A DNA stretch of 64,000 bases. Source: Noviherbaspirillum sp. Root189. GTDB taxonomy: Bacteria; Pseudomonadota; Gammaproteobacteria; Burkholderiales; Burkholderiaceae_D. Shown here in pieces: positions 52,985 through 60,530 of this stretch (position 1 is the first letter of the stretch; each line of letters opens with the position of its first letter). Both the position numbers and the translations under genes were made by a program. The stretch covers positions 1,424 to 65,423 of the forward strand of contig NZ_LMHZ01000018.1 of NCBI RefSeq assembly GCF_001428545.1. The letters run 5' to 3'. The notes under the pieces were generated by a model. The model ran no database searches. It had not been told where the DNA came from and saw nothing but the letters and a program-made list of their open reading frames with translations.

Positions 52985-53735
52985 GTTCGCTCCCGAGATA
53001 AGCTTCGATGACGACCGGATTGGAACGGATTTCATCCGGCGTGCCTTCGGCAATCTTCTCGCCGTAGCTAAGGACCATGATCTTGTCCGCAATGCTCATG
53101 ATCATGTTCATCTTGTGTTCGATGAGGCAGACCGTCAGGCCGCTTTTTACCATCTTGCGGATCAGGTCGGACAGACCGACGGTTTCCTCTGGATTGACGC
53201 CGCCGGCAGGCTCGTCGAGCAGGACCAGCGTCGGATCGGTGGACAAGGCGAGTGCGAACGCGACCCGTTTGCGCTCTTCTTGAGAAATATCGCCGGCGAT
53301 GCGATGCGCCACATGCGACAAGCCGACGAAATCAAGCGCGTCACGGGCTTTCTCGCGGCATCGCGCCTCTTCCTCCTTTAAACGGCGCGTACCCAGCAAG
53401 ACATCGGCCAGTGTGGATCGGGTGCGCAATCGGTGGCCAACGATCAGGTTGTCCAACACAGTGGCACGATCAAACAGACTGGTACTCTGGAACGTCCGGG
53501 CAATGCCAAGACATGCCATTTGGTCCGCACGCAAGCGTGTGACATCTTCGCCGTTAAAGATAATGCGCCCCGAAGTCGGCGGCATTGCGCCGCTGACGAG
53601 GTTGAAGAAGGTCGTCTTGCCCGCACCGTTCGGGCCGATGATCGCGTTGATCTTGCCTTTCTCGACGGTCGTGGAGACATCATGTACTGCGGTCAGGCCG
53701 CCGAAACGCTTGGTCAGGGATTCAATCTTAAGCAT
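52971..53735 (-). CDS. livG: ABC transporter ATP-binding protein LivG
   Basis: A 254-aa ATPase starting [20 protein letters not shown]. Walker [10 protein letters not shown], a signature in the ISQEERKR position (a LivG-type variant), Walker [13 protein letters not shown]. The start at 53735 overlaps the end of livM by 8 nt; a longer upstream frame to 53840 is unlikely. It pairs with LivF. Confidence 0.94.
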   Translation of the reverse strand: MLKIESLTKRFGGLTAVHDVSTTVEKGKINAIIGPNGAGKTTFFNLVSGAMPPTSGRIIFNGEDVTRLRADQMACLGIARTFQSTSLFDRATVLDNLIVGHRLRTRSTLADVLLGTRRLKEEEARCREKARDALDFVGLSHVAHRIAGDISQEERKRVAFALALSTDPTLVLLDEPAGGVNPEETVGLSDLIRKMVKSGLTVCLIEHKMNMIMSIADKIMVLSYGEKIAEGTPDEIRSNPVVIEAYLGSEHAAA

Positions 53736-54753
53736 GGGACGTGCCCTCCCGCTTTGTTGGCGCACCGGCCGCCGTTGGCCGCGTCGACGTGGCAAGTGCG
53801 TCCGCCTTGCGCGATGCGTTGCGCGTTTTCCAGGCCACATAGGAGCCTACGATGCCGTTAGGCAAGAAAATCACCAGCAATACCAGGATCGGACCGAAGA
53901 CAATGAAACGGTAATCCTGCAGGAACTGCAGGTACTGGGTGAGCCATGGCATGGAGATCGACCCGAGCAGGGGGCCGAACAGGGTGCCAATGCCGCCGAT
54001 CAGCATGAACATGGTCATATCAAAAGTATGTTCAACACCGGCGAGGCCAGGACCGAGAAAGCGCACCGAGCCGGCATACAAGCCGCCGGCAAGGCCTGCG
54101 TAGAACACCGACAGCATGAAGGCCAGCAGTTTGTTGCGCATCAGGTTGATGCCGAGCGCTTCCGCCAGATCATCACTGTTGCGAACCGCCATGAAGGTGC
54201 GCCCAAGCAAGGAAGTAACGATACGCTGCATTACCCAGACGCTCAGCACGAGAAAGAACAACACCAGATAGTACTGCGCACGCGGCGTCTCGAAATCAAT
54301 GCCGGCGATCGACTCGGGAGCCGGAATGCCGATAATCCCGACGGTTCCATGGGTCAGGCTCTCCCATTTTTCGATCAGCAGATACATGATGTACCCGACG
54401 CACAGCGTAAAGATGGAAAAGAAGTGCCCTTTCAGCCTGAGCGAAACGAGTCCGACAAAAAAGCCGAGCGCGGTCGCTACGAAACCCGACAGCGCAAAAG
54501 CGATCCAGAATGGAACGTGGTGATCCACGGTGAGAATGCCGACGGTATATGCACCCACCGCCATGAACCCGGCGTGGGCCAGATTGAACTGGCCGGTATA
54601 ACCGGTAATCAGGTTCAGGCCGATCGTGGCGATGGCGTAGATGTAGGCGAGCGACATCACGGTAAGCAGATAATCATTGCCTGCGAACACAGGGAATAGC
54701 AGTGCGAGGACAAGCAGCAGTGTCCAGCCGATTTTTCCTTCAATGAATTTCAT
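53728..54753 (-). CDS. livM: ABC transporter permease LivM
   Basis: A 341-aa inner-membrane permease with about nine hydrophobic helices. It shows LivM-type motifs LNLITGYTGQFNLAHAGFMA near 45-65, GYIMYLLIEKWESLTHG, and RTFMAVRNSDDLAEALGINL in the cytoplasmic loop. The C-terminus is Thr/Ala/Arg-rich and disordered. The start is 2 nt after the livH stop, so the two permeases are co-translated. Confidence 0.94.
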   Translation of the reverse strand: MKFIEGKIGWTLLLVLALLFPVFAGNDYLLTVMSLAYIYAIATIGLNLITGYTGQFNLAHAGFMAVGAYTVGILTVDHHVPFWIAFALSGFVATALGFFVGLVSLRLKGHFFSIFTLCVGYIMYLLIEKWESLTHGTVGIIGIPAPESIAGIDFETPRAQYYLVLFFLVLSVWVMQRIVTSLLGRTFMAVRNSDDLAEALGINLMRNKLLAFMLSVFYAGLAGGLYAGSVRFLGPGLAGVEHTFDMTMFMLIGGIGTLFGPLLGSISMPWLTQYLQFLQDYRFIVFGPILVLLVIFLPNGIVGSYVAWKTRNASRKADALATSTRPTAAGAPTKREGTSHA

Positions 54754-54755
54754 GT

Positions 54756-55619
54756 TTATCGCACTCCTTTAGTGAACAGGCCTTCCGGTCGTACCGAGAG
54801 AATGACCACCAACAGCACGAAGGCGATAATGTCCTTGTAGTCGGTCGAGATGTAGAAGGCGCCAAAGGCCTCCGCAAAACCGATGATGAGACCCCCGACT
54901 ATGGCGCCGGGAACGCTGCCCATGCCGCCAAGCACGATGATCACGAAAGCCTTGGTAATCACCAGGTTGCCCATTGCCGGATACACCAGATTGATCGGTG
55001 CATAAAGGGTTGCCGCAACTGCGGCGAGAATGCCGGAAATCGCAAACGTCAGCATGGCTACACGGTTTGGATCGATGCCGACCAGGGCGGCACCATCGCG
55101 GTTCTGCGCCATCGCAATGATGGTTGAGCCGGTAATGGTTTTTTTCAGGAACAGATGCAACGCCACCATCAATCCGAAGGCAGCAACGACGATCAGCATG
55201 CGCTGGACCGGCATGATCAGGCCCGAAAACTCCATGATGCCGGTATAAGGTGTTTGCATGCGCTGAAAGTCAGCCCCGAAAAGTGCTTGTGCGCCTGACT
55301 CCAGGAACAGCAGGATACCGATCGCGGCGATCATGTGATGCAGGCCGGGAGCATTTCGCAGCGGGTGAAATACCAGGCGTTCCGCTATCACAGCCAGAAT
55401 CGCCACAACCCCCGCAGCGCCCACCATGGCAAGCCAGTAGTTGAGTCCCAGCTTGCCCATCAGAATGAACGCCGCGTAGGCACCAACCATGTAGAAGGCG
55501 CCATGTGCAAAGTTGGGTACGTGAAGAATGCCGTAGACCAGTGTCAGTCCCAGCGCCACCAGGCTATAGACGCCGCCAAGCGTTAGTCCGTTAAGGACCT
55601 GTTGAAAAAGCAAATCCAA
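54756..55619 (-). CDS. livH: ABC transporter permease LivH
   Basis: A 287-aa permease of the LivH type: LLFQQVLNGLTLGGVYSLVA at the N-terminus, VPNFAHGAFYMVGAYAAFIL, the cytoplasmic loop IIAMAQNRDGAALVGIDPNR and the conserved AFVIIVLGGMGSVPGAIVGG. The start is a TTG at 55619 with an AAGGAG site about 8 nt upstream; an ATG-like extension to 55727 would reach into the operator motif and is rejected. It is the first gene of the liv operon, with a candidate IclR-type operator about 120 nt upstream. Confidence 0.9.
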   Translation of the reverse strand: MDLLFQQVLNGLTLGGVYSLVALGLTLVYGILHVPNFAHGAFYMVGAYAAFILMGKLGLNYWLAMVGAAGVVAILAVIAERLVFHPLRNAPGLHHMIAAIGILLFLESGAQALFGADFQRMQTPYTGIMEFSGLIMPVQRMLIVVAAFGLMVALHLFLKKTITGSTIIAMAQNRDGAALVGIDPNRVAMLTFAISGILAAVAATLYAPINLVYPAMGNLVITKAFVIIVLGGMGSVPGAIVGGLIIGFAEAFGAFYISTDYKDIIAFVLLVVILSVRPEGLFTKGVR

Positions 55620-55740
55620 AACCTTGTCTCCTTGTAGGTGATTGCCGCTGCTTGGCGACAATGCATGGTTCACAGTCTGTGCCGTGTTGGTTGTTGCAAC
55701 GCTAATCAAAACGGCCGACGGTGTCAACGCTTTTGGAACG

Positions 55741-55761
55741 TTGTTCCGCTGTGCGAAACAT
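55741..55761. promoter_or_regulatory. Candidate IclR-family operator, livH side
   Basis: TTGTTCCGC-TGT-GCGAAACAT, matching 19 of 21 positions of the perfect palindrome at 38119-38139 read on the opposite strand. It lies 122 nt upstream of the livH start. IclR family members commonly bind such dyads. Confidence 0.6.
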
Positions 55762-55866
55762 AAATCACGTTGCCTTGACCTATCACAACGCTTGCAGAGG
55801 CCGGCTTTCGCTGGCAGGATGCGATTGAGACCGTAGGGCTAATTCCTGGAACGCCGGTGCAGAATA

Positions 55867-55887
55867 CTGTTTCGCTGTGAAAAACAC
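55867..55887. promoter_or_regulatory. Candidate IclR-family operator, Bug side
   Basis: CTGTTTCGC-TGT-GAAAAACAC, matching 17 of 21 positions of the same motif, with the left half almost perfect. It lies 78 nt upstream of the Bug start codon. Confidence 0.5.
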
Positions 55888-55964
55888 AGCGTTCCCGGTT
55901 GCCGATCAAGACATGGAGAAAGTGCATCGCAAGTTGTGTATAAATAACTCACTAAGGAGACAAC

Positions 55965-56957
55965 ATGATTACCCGTTTCTTTTCTCGCCTGGCTCCAGTT
56001 GCTGCTGCCGCACTGCTAGCTGTCGCTTCGAACGCAGCGAACGCGCAGTCGCCAGCTCAGACCTATCCAAACAAGCCGATCCACATCATCGTGACCTTTA
56101 CGCCGGGTGGCGCCCCGGATATCATCGGGCGCATGCTGGCAGACCGGCTCTCCGCTGCCTGGGGCCAACCGGTGGTCGTGGACAATAAGCCGGGCGCGGG
56201 CGGCAATATCGGTGCCGATGTCGTGGCAAAGGCACCGCCTGATGGCTACAACCTGGTGGTCGGCACAGTAGGTACGCATGCGATCAACGGCGCGCTATAC
56301 CAGAAGATGCCTTACGATATGGTCAAGGACTTTACGCCGATCAGCCTGCTCGCAACGACGCCGAACATGCTGGTAGTGCACAACAACGTGCCGGTCAAAA
56401 ATTTGAAGGAATTCATTGAACTCGGCAAGAAAGAAGGCAAGATGACATTTGCTTCTTCCGGTTCGGGCACGTCCATCCATGTCTCAGGGGAGTTGTTCAA
56501 GACGCAAACCGGAATCGACATGCAGCATGTGCCCTATAAGGGCCGTGCCAGTGCGATTCCTGACCTCCTCGGCGGAAGGGTTACCATGATGTTCGACAAC
56601 ATGCCCTCCAGCCTGCCCTTGGTCCGTGAAGGTAAGCTGAAAGCGCTTGGCGTGACCAGCGCAAAGCGTTCACCGGCGGCGCCGGATATTCCGACCATTG
56701 CTGAAGGCGGCCTGCCGGGGTTTGAGGCAGTGTCGTGGTTTGCGCTGTTTGCGGCACCCGGTGTCCCCAAACCCATCGTCGACAAATTGCAGGCAGAGGT
56801 CAGCAAGATTCTGAAGTCGCCGGACGCATCGAAACGTCTGCTCGACATTGGCCTGGAACCGATTGGTTCGACACCGGAAGAATTGGCGACCTACCAGCGC
56901 AGCGAAATTGCCAAGTGGAGTAAGGTGGTTAAAGATTCCGGGGCAAAGGCCGAATAA
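55965..56957 (+). CDS. Bug-family (TctC-type) extracytoplasmic solute receptor
   Basis: A 330-aa periplasmic binding protein. The signal peptide (APVAAAALLAVASNAANA/Q) precedes the Bug core: [60 protein letters not shown] and FASSGSGTSIHVSGELFKTQ. A strong AAGGAG precedes the ATG. It resembles the Bug protein at 40684. It is divergent from the liv operon and upstream of the IclR gene; a hairpin at 56980-57019 separates it from that gene. Confidence 0.92.
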   Translation: MITRFFSRLAPVAAAALLAVASNAANAQSPAQTYPNKPIHIIVTFTPGGAPDIIGRMLADRLSAAWGQPVVVDNKPGAGGNIGADVVAKAPPDGYNLVVGTVGTHAINGALYQKMPYDMVKDFTPISLLATTPNMLVVHNNVPVKNLKEFIELGKKEGKMTFASSGSGTSIHVSGELFKTQTGIDMQHVPYKGRASAIPDLLGGRVTMMFDNMPSSLPLVREGKLKALGVTSAKRSPAAPDIPTIAEGGLPGFEAVSWFALFAAPGVPKPIVDKLQAEVSKILKSPDASKRLLDIGLEPIGSTPEELATYQRSEIAKWSKVVKDSGAKAE

Positions 56958-56979
56958 TCTGAATACGTTTTAAATTAAC

Positions 56980-57019
56980 CCGTATGTACCGGCGTTTTGC
57001 TACGCGCCGGCACATACGG
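56980..57019 (+). terminator. Stable hairpin after the Bug gene
   Basis: A 15-bp stem with one mismatch (CCGTATGT-a-CCGGCG pairing with CGCCGG-c-ACATACGG) and a 10-nt loop, about 20 nt after the stop. There is no T-tract, so it is either an imperfect terminator or an mRNA-stabilising hairpin. Confidence 0.5.
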
Positions 57020-57100
57020 CAAAGGTAAAGTTTGGCTCCTTGATCAGGGTATTGCTGCCCTGCCCGCGCACCTGCGCACGATGCGTATTTTCGATATCAC

Positions 57101-57913
57101 ATGACTGCTTCCGACGGCAACGCTCTGCCCGCTCCAGATGAAGGCAAATCTGCGGAGGATCGATATTTCATTACCGCGCTGGCACGTGGACTCGACGTGC
57201 TTGCCTGCTTCCGGTCGGGCGATACCTCTCTCAGTAATCAGCAAATCTCCGAGCGCTGTGGCCTGCCGAAATCGACTGTCACGCGAATTGCCTACACTCT
57301 GTCGAAGCGGGGTTATCTGACACAGGTCGAGCCGGGCGGTCGCTACGCTTTGGGCACCGCCACACTGGCACTGGGCAGTTCCATGCTGGCGCGGATGGAC
57401 ATTCGGCAATATGCGCGCCCCCTGATGCAGGAACTTGCCGATCAGGCCAAGGCCACGCTGGCGCTGGGTGTACGCGATCGCTTATCGGTGATTTATACGG
57501 AAGTCGCGCGCAGCACCGCCACGCTTGCCCTGACGATGCAGGTCGGTTCACGGATCCCGCTGGCAACTTCGGCGATTGGACGCGCCTATTTGGCAAGCGC
57601 TTCGGAGCAGGAACGCAATGCCATTCTAAAGCTGGCCCACGAACTGGATGATTCCGCCGCCGACGCGATACGTCAGGGCATCGCGCGCGGTGTCGAAGAT
57701 TTCATGCAATACGGCTGTACCACCTCGTTCGGCGAATGGCAGAAGGACGTCAACGGCATTGCCGTTGCTTTCCGTACAGCGGGCACGATACCGACCATGG
57801 TGATGAACTGTGGCGGTCCGTCCTTTAGTCTCACGAAAGAATATCTGCTCATGGAAGTGCGGCCCAAGCTCCTGGCGATGGCCAGGAAGCTGGAGTCTTC
57901 ATCTTTCTCGTGA
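57101..57913 (+). CDS. IclR-family transcriptional regulator
   Basis: A 270-aa regulator. The winged helix-turn-helix is at about 15-85 (FITALARGLDVLACFRSGDT, LSNQQISERCGLPKSTVTRI, TLSKRGYLTQVEPGGRYALG). The IclR effector domain is at about 95-265 (ARPLMQELADQAKATLALGV, PLATSAIGRAYLASAS, FGEWQKDVNGIAVAFR). It lies beside the liv operon and Bug receptor, whose shared intergenic region carries palindromes like the one before the cyclase cluster at 38 kb, so it is the prime candidate regulator for both loci (inference). Confidence 0.92.
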   Translation: MTASDGNALPAPDEGKSAEDRYFITALARGLDVLACFRSGDTSLSNQQISERCGLPKSTVTRIAYTLSKRGYLTQVEPGGRYALGTATLALGSSMLARMDIRQYARPLMQELADQAKATLALGVRDRLSVIYTEVARSTATLALTMQVGSRIPLATSAIGRAYLASASEQERNAILKLAHELDDSAADAIRQGIARGVEDFMQYGCTTSFGEWQKDVNGIAVAFRTAGTIPTMVMNCGGPSFSLTKEYLLMEVRPKLLAMARKLESSSFS

Positions 57914-57973
57914 GCGGGTGCCGGTCAGGAAAAGCCGCGTCACTTAGCTTTATCACCTGTTCCAAGGCGCCGC

Positions 57974-58477
57974 TCAAGGCGTGGAGTGATGCCGACCCAG
58001 CTGCAGATACATTCCGCTGGCGATCATGCCGAACAACAGGTGCCCCATCACGGCAGCCCAGCCTCGCATCTCGGCGAACCACGGGAACACACCCACCATC
58101 ACAAAGAAGTTGAACAGATAAAGTATCAGTCCAAATACGCCACCCGCAAACAATACTGTTCCCGGACTCGTATCCCAACCGAACGATTCAATGAGGGCGG
58201 CTATGATAATTGCGAAGACGACTCCGAGGATGTAATGGGTAATCAATGCGACAGTTACGATGCCGACATTAAATTCGGACGATTGCAACACGCCGCTTCC
58301 CATACTGATAGCAGCGATCTTATGAGACATCGCCCAAGGCGAAGAACCGAGCGAAGTCATTGACCAGAACAGCTCGAGCACCATAAGGGCAGCACCGGCA
58401 ACCAGGCCGGACGCGATCGCTGCGCGCCAGTCAGGCGCGTGAGCACGCCATCTATGCAGTGGAAGATGCAATTGCAT
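57974..58477 (-). CDS. Membrane protein of unknown function, about four helices, 167 aa
   Basis: Hydrophobic segments at about 18-38 (AAIASGLVAGAALMVLELFW), 70-95 (NVGIVTVALITHYILGVVFA), 108-130 (GTVLFAGGVFGLILYLFNFF) and 138-158 (GWAAVMGHLLFGMIASGMYL). Histidines in MSHKI, THYIL and MGHLLF recur along the helices. The ATG at 58477 follows a strong AAGGAGGTAATC. I recognise no named family. The gene stands alone. Confidence 0.75.
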   Translation of the reverse strand: MQLHLPLHRWRAHAPDWRAAIASGLVAGAALMVLELFWSMTSLGSSPWAMSHKIAAISMGSGVLQSSEFNVGIVTVALITHYILGVVFAIIIAALIESFGWDTSPGTVLFAGGVFGLILYLFNFFVMVGVFPWFAEMRGWAAVMGHLLFGMIASGMYLQLGRHHSTP

Positions 58478-58995
58478 GATTACCTCCTTGGAAATGACCG
58501 CACCCAACCCCGGTCCATGCCTGATTAAATCTGCTTATCACTGATCAATTAGCGATCACATTTCATTCATTATCGGACGATGACGAGTTAATCTCGCCTT
58601 AAGGAAACAAACGGCTCATGGAAAGATCGGCACGCCGGGTGTCTCGCCGGCGAAGCGCATTTCATCAAGTGCACGGCGTGCGCTGTCGATATCCGGAAGC
58701 AGATAGTAAAGATGATGTCGCATGGTGTGCTCCTTCACGCGGACAATCTGTTCCCTCAGTATAGGCATTATCAACTGGCTTGCAATCATCCTCTTGTTGC
58801 CGCTCCCGCCCCTGTGGTAGCAGCGGTGTATAAACTTTTCCGTACAGTCGTTTCGTAGCGCGTAAATATTGCATTAGCCGCTCCTGTCTGTCGTGAAAGC
58901 CTCTGGCGCAAATCTTGCGAGAGATATAACGGCATGCTTTTCCGGAGTGCCCTACTTCAACAACTTAACCCCTTTACGTTCCAAGGAGACATGAC
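58478..58995. other. Intergenic region with a gene stump
   Basis: About 520 nt. A truncated 35-codon gene with a good ribosome site is on the minus strand at 58616-58723 (listed separately). The remainder has no recognised feature apart from the AAGGAG before the next ATG. Confidence 0.5.
58616..58723 (-). pseudogene. Truncated N-terminus of a small stress/membrane-type protein (35 codons)
   Basis: A good ribosome site (GAAGGAG) precedes ATG and the reading MRHHLYYLLPDIDSARRALD followed by EM. This resembles the start of a Burkholderiales family (DUF1269-like) that begins M+RxLYFLLPDVxSARRxxDxLLLARI. After about 22 residues the sequence turns to an unrelated tail (RFAGETPGVPIFP) and stops, so the rest of the gene has been deleted. 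Confidence 0.45.
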
Positions 58996-59481
58996 ATGCA
59001 AACGAAACTACTTTCCCTCGCGGTATCCGCATTCCTTCTTTCCATGGGGACTGCATCGGTCCAGGCGCAAACTTCAAGCTCCAGCGGCGCAGCGGATGCG
59101 ACCACCAAGAGCGCAGGCGGAAAGACTGATGCCAATCGCGCTGGCCAGATGAGCCCGACAGGTGAAAATGAGACGACCAGTGCCACCAAGAAGCCGTCGG
59201 CCAGCGGTTCTTCCGGCAGCGACTCCACTTCTGGCAAATCGATGTCCGGTAAATCTCACTCAAGCAAATCGCATTCGAGCAAATCCTCAGACAGCGGCAT
59301 GTCCTCGGGCAGCAGCAATTCATCGAGCGGCAGCATGTCCTCGGGAGCGAGCGGTGGCGGTGAGGCAAACACCAAGAGTGCCAGTGGCAAAACCAGTTCC
59401 AATCGCAGTGGAAAGATGAGCCCGACAGGTGAAAACGAAACCACCAGCGCTACACCCAAGGCCGGGAACAAGAGCCAGTAA
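58996..59481 (+). CDS. Exported Ser/Gly/Lys-rich protein with an internal duplication, 161 aa
   Basis: Signal peptide LLSLAVSAFLLSMGTASVQA/Q, then a low-complexity chain. A 28-residue unit is present twice (about 37-64 and 126-153), containing TKSAxGKT, NR.G and the block MSPTGENETTSAT, identical in both copies. The middle (about 66-118) is Ser-rich with SGKS and SHSSKS tandems. No enzyme domain is recognised. It may be a desiccation, osmotic or surface-associated disordered protein (inference). AAGGAGACATGAC precedes the ATG. Confidence 0.75.
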   Translation: MQTKLLSLAVSAFLLSMGTASVQAQTSSSSGAADATTKSAGGKTDANRAGQMSPTGENETTSATKKPSASGSSGSDSTSGKSMSGKSHSSKSHSSKSSDSGMSSGSSNSSSGSMSSGASGGGEANTKSASGKTSSNRSGKMSPTGENETTSATPKAGNKSQ

Positions 59482-59703
59482 TCAGTATCCCGGCAGCGGA
59501 ACCGTCAACAGGAGAAGCGAAGAAGGAAGTAAGAGTTAGCGACGCTATGTGGTCAGCTTATTTCTGTTGACGGGCAATACCGCTTCGGCGCATGCAATAA
59601 ATTCACCCAAGAAATCCGTACACTACAGTGAACGTTTTGTCGTTCCTGAAGGTCAGTGCATCTGATCCAAAAACTTGATAAACGATGCACGACCGGAGCC
59701 TTA

Positions 59704-60042
59704 ATGAGTGACCAGAGCAACAGTAACGGAACGCAGGACGATCACCGGAAACACAGTCCTGCAGGTAACCCCACGGCAACGACTTACGACCCAAACCGCC
59801 TCCTGGATTCGCTGATCGACAGACTGCAACTGAAGAACGATGCCGCCCTGTCGCGGACGCTGGAGGTCGCCCCTCCTGTCATCAGCAAGATCCGACATAA
59901 ACGCGTGCCGGTACGCGCGTCCTTGCTGATTCGCATGCATGAGGTAACGAACCTGAGTATTCGCGAATTACGTGACTTGATGGGTGATCGGCGCCAGAAA
60001 TATCGGATCAGCGATTCATTCATTCATGTAAGGCCTTTATGA
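59704..60042 (+). CDS. Small HTH (XRE/Cro-like) DNA-binding protein, 112 aa
   Basis: After a polar N-terminus (about 1-28), a lambda-repressor-like helix-turn-helix covers about 30-100: RLLDSLIDRLQLKNDAALSR, TLEVAPPVISKIRHKRVPVR, LLIRMHEVTNLSIRELRDLM. No ligand domain is present. The ATG at 59704 is preferred over a longer frame at 59656. It is a possible regulator of neighbouring small genes, target unknown. Confidence 0.78.
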   Translation: MSDQSNSNGTQDDHRKHSPAGNPTATTYDPNRLLDSLIDRLQLKNDAALSRTLEVAPPVISKIRHKRVPVRASLLIRMHEVTNLSIRELRDLMGDRRQKYRISDSFIHVRPL

Positions 60043-60530
60043 ATAAATGATCGCAGTGATGTGTTGGAACAGGCCATGGCAACCGGCAGGATGACGAGTG
60101 CCGGTGTACGTCGTCGATGTAACCAACGGCGTTGAGGGGTGAACGCGAGATTATGCCTGATGCTTCCCGAGTGTTTCCCTGAGTTCTTCGATGCATTTCT
60201 GCATTGTGAAGGCACGTACGGATTCACGCGCATCGTCACCAGCAATATCCGCGACATCGATACTGGATTCCCAACGCTGGAGAAGATTTTCCAGTTCATC
60301 GACAGGTACGGCTTGCGCGGTATAGGACATTCAGTTTCCTTATGGATGCAGTAAGAGTGGTGATTGAATTGATTTGCGGAGACGCAAACCGACAGCGGGT
60401 GCTTCAGTAGTGTGACAAACGCCGTCAGACAAAGTTTGTAAAGGGCCATACATTTTTTCCGGCTGGGTGCCACGCTACCTGCACCGTCGGCGTACCGGTC
60501 AACCCGTGTGGAAAGTCCAGCGGAGCCAGC
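60043..60530. other. Gap containing a small gene
   Basis: About 490 nt between the HTH gene and the transporter at 60531. It holds the 59-aa minus-strand gene at 60151-60330. The remaining sequence, including 60331-60530, shows no clear hairpin or ORF. Confidence 0.5.
60151..60330 (-). CDS. Small acidic protein of unknown function, 59 aa
   Basis: An ORF reading MSYTAQAVPVDELENLLQRW, ESSIDVADIAGDDARESVRA, FTMQKCIEELRETLGKHQA. It is strongly helical and acidic with a good ribosome site (AAGGAA) 7 nt before the ATG. It is not antisense to any credible gene, so it is probably real. No family is recognised; the composition suits a small regulatory or adaptor protein. Confidence 0.6.
   Translation of the reverse strand: MSYTAQAVPVDELENLLQRWESSIDVADIAGDDARESVRAFTMQKCIEELRETLGKHQA

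Larger units (their letters stand above)
55620..55964. promoter_or_regulatory. Divergent promoter region livH / Bug receptor
   Basis: About 345 nt between livH (leftward) and the Bug gene (rightward). It contains two copies of the palindromic motif (55741-55761 and 55867-55887), plus GGAACgttGTTCC at 55735-55747 overlapping the first. AAGGAGACAAC precedes the Bug ATG. Both directions therefore have an operator-like dyad upstream. Confidence 0.6.

Noticed and set aside
53299-54699. A 466-codon plus-strand open frame across livG and livM
   Set aside because: It is exactly antisense to two clear ABC-transporter genes with intact motifs; its composition is that of a shadow frame and it has no ribosome site.
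57849-58178. A 109-codon minus-strand frame overlapping the IclR gene end and the membrane-protein gene
   Set aside because: It overlaps two better supported genes and has shadow-like composition.
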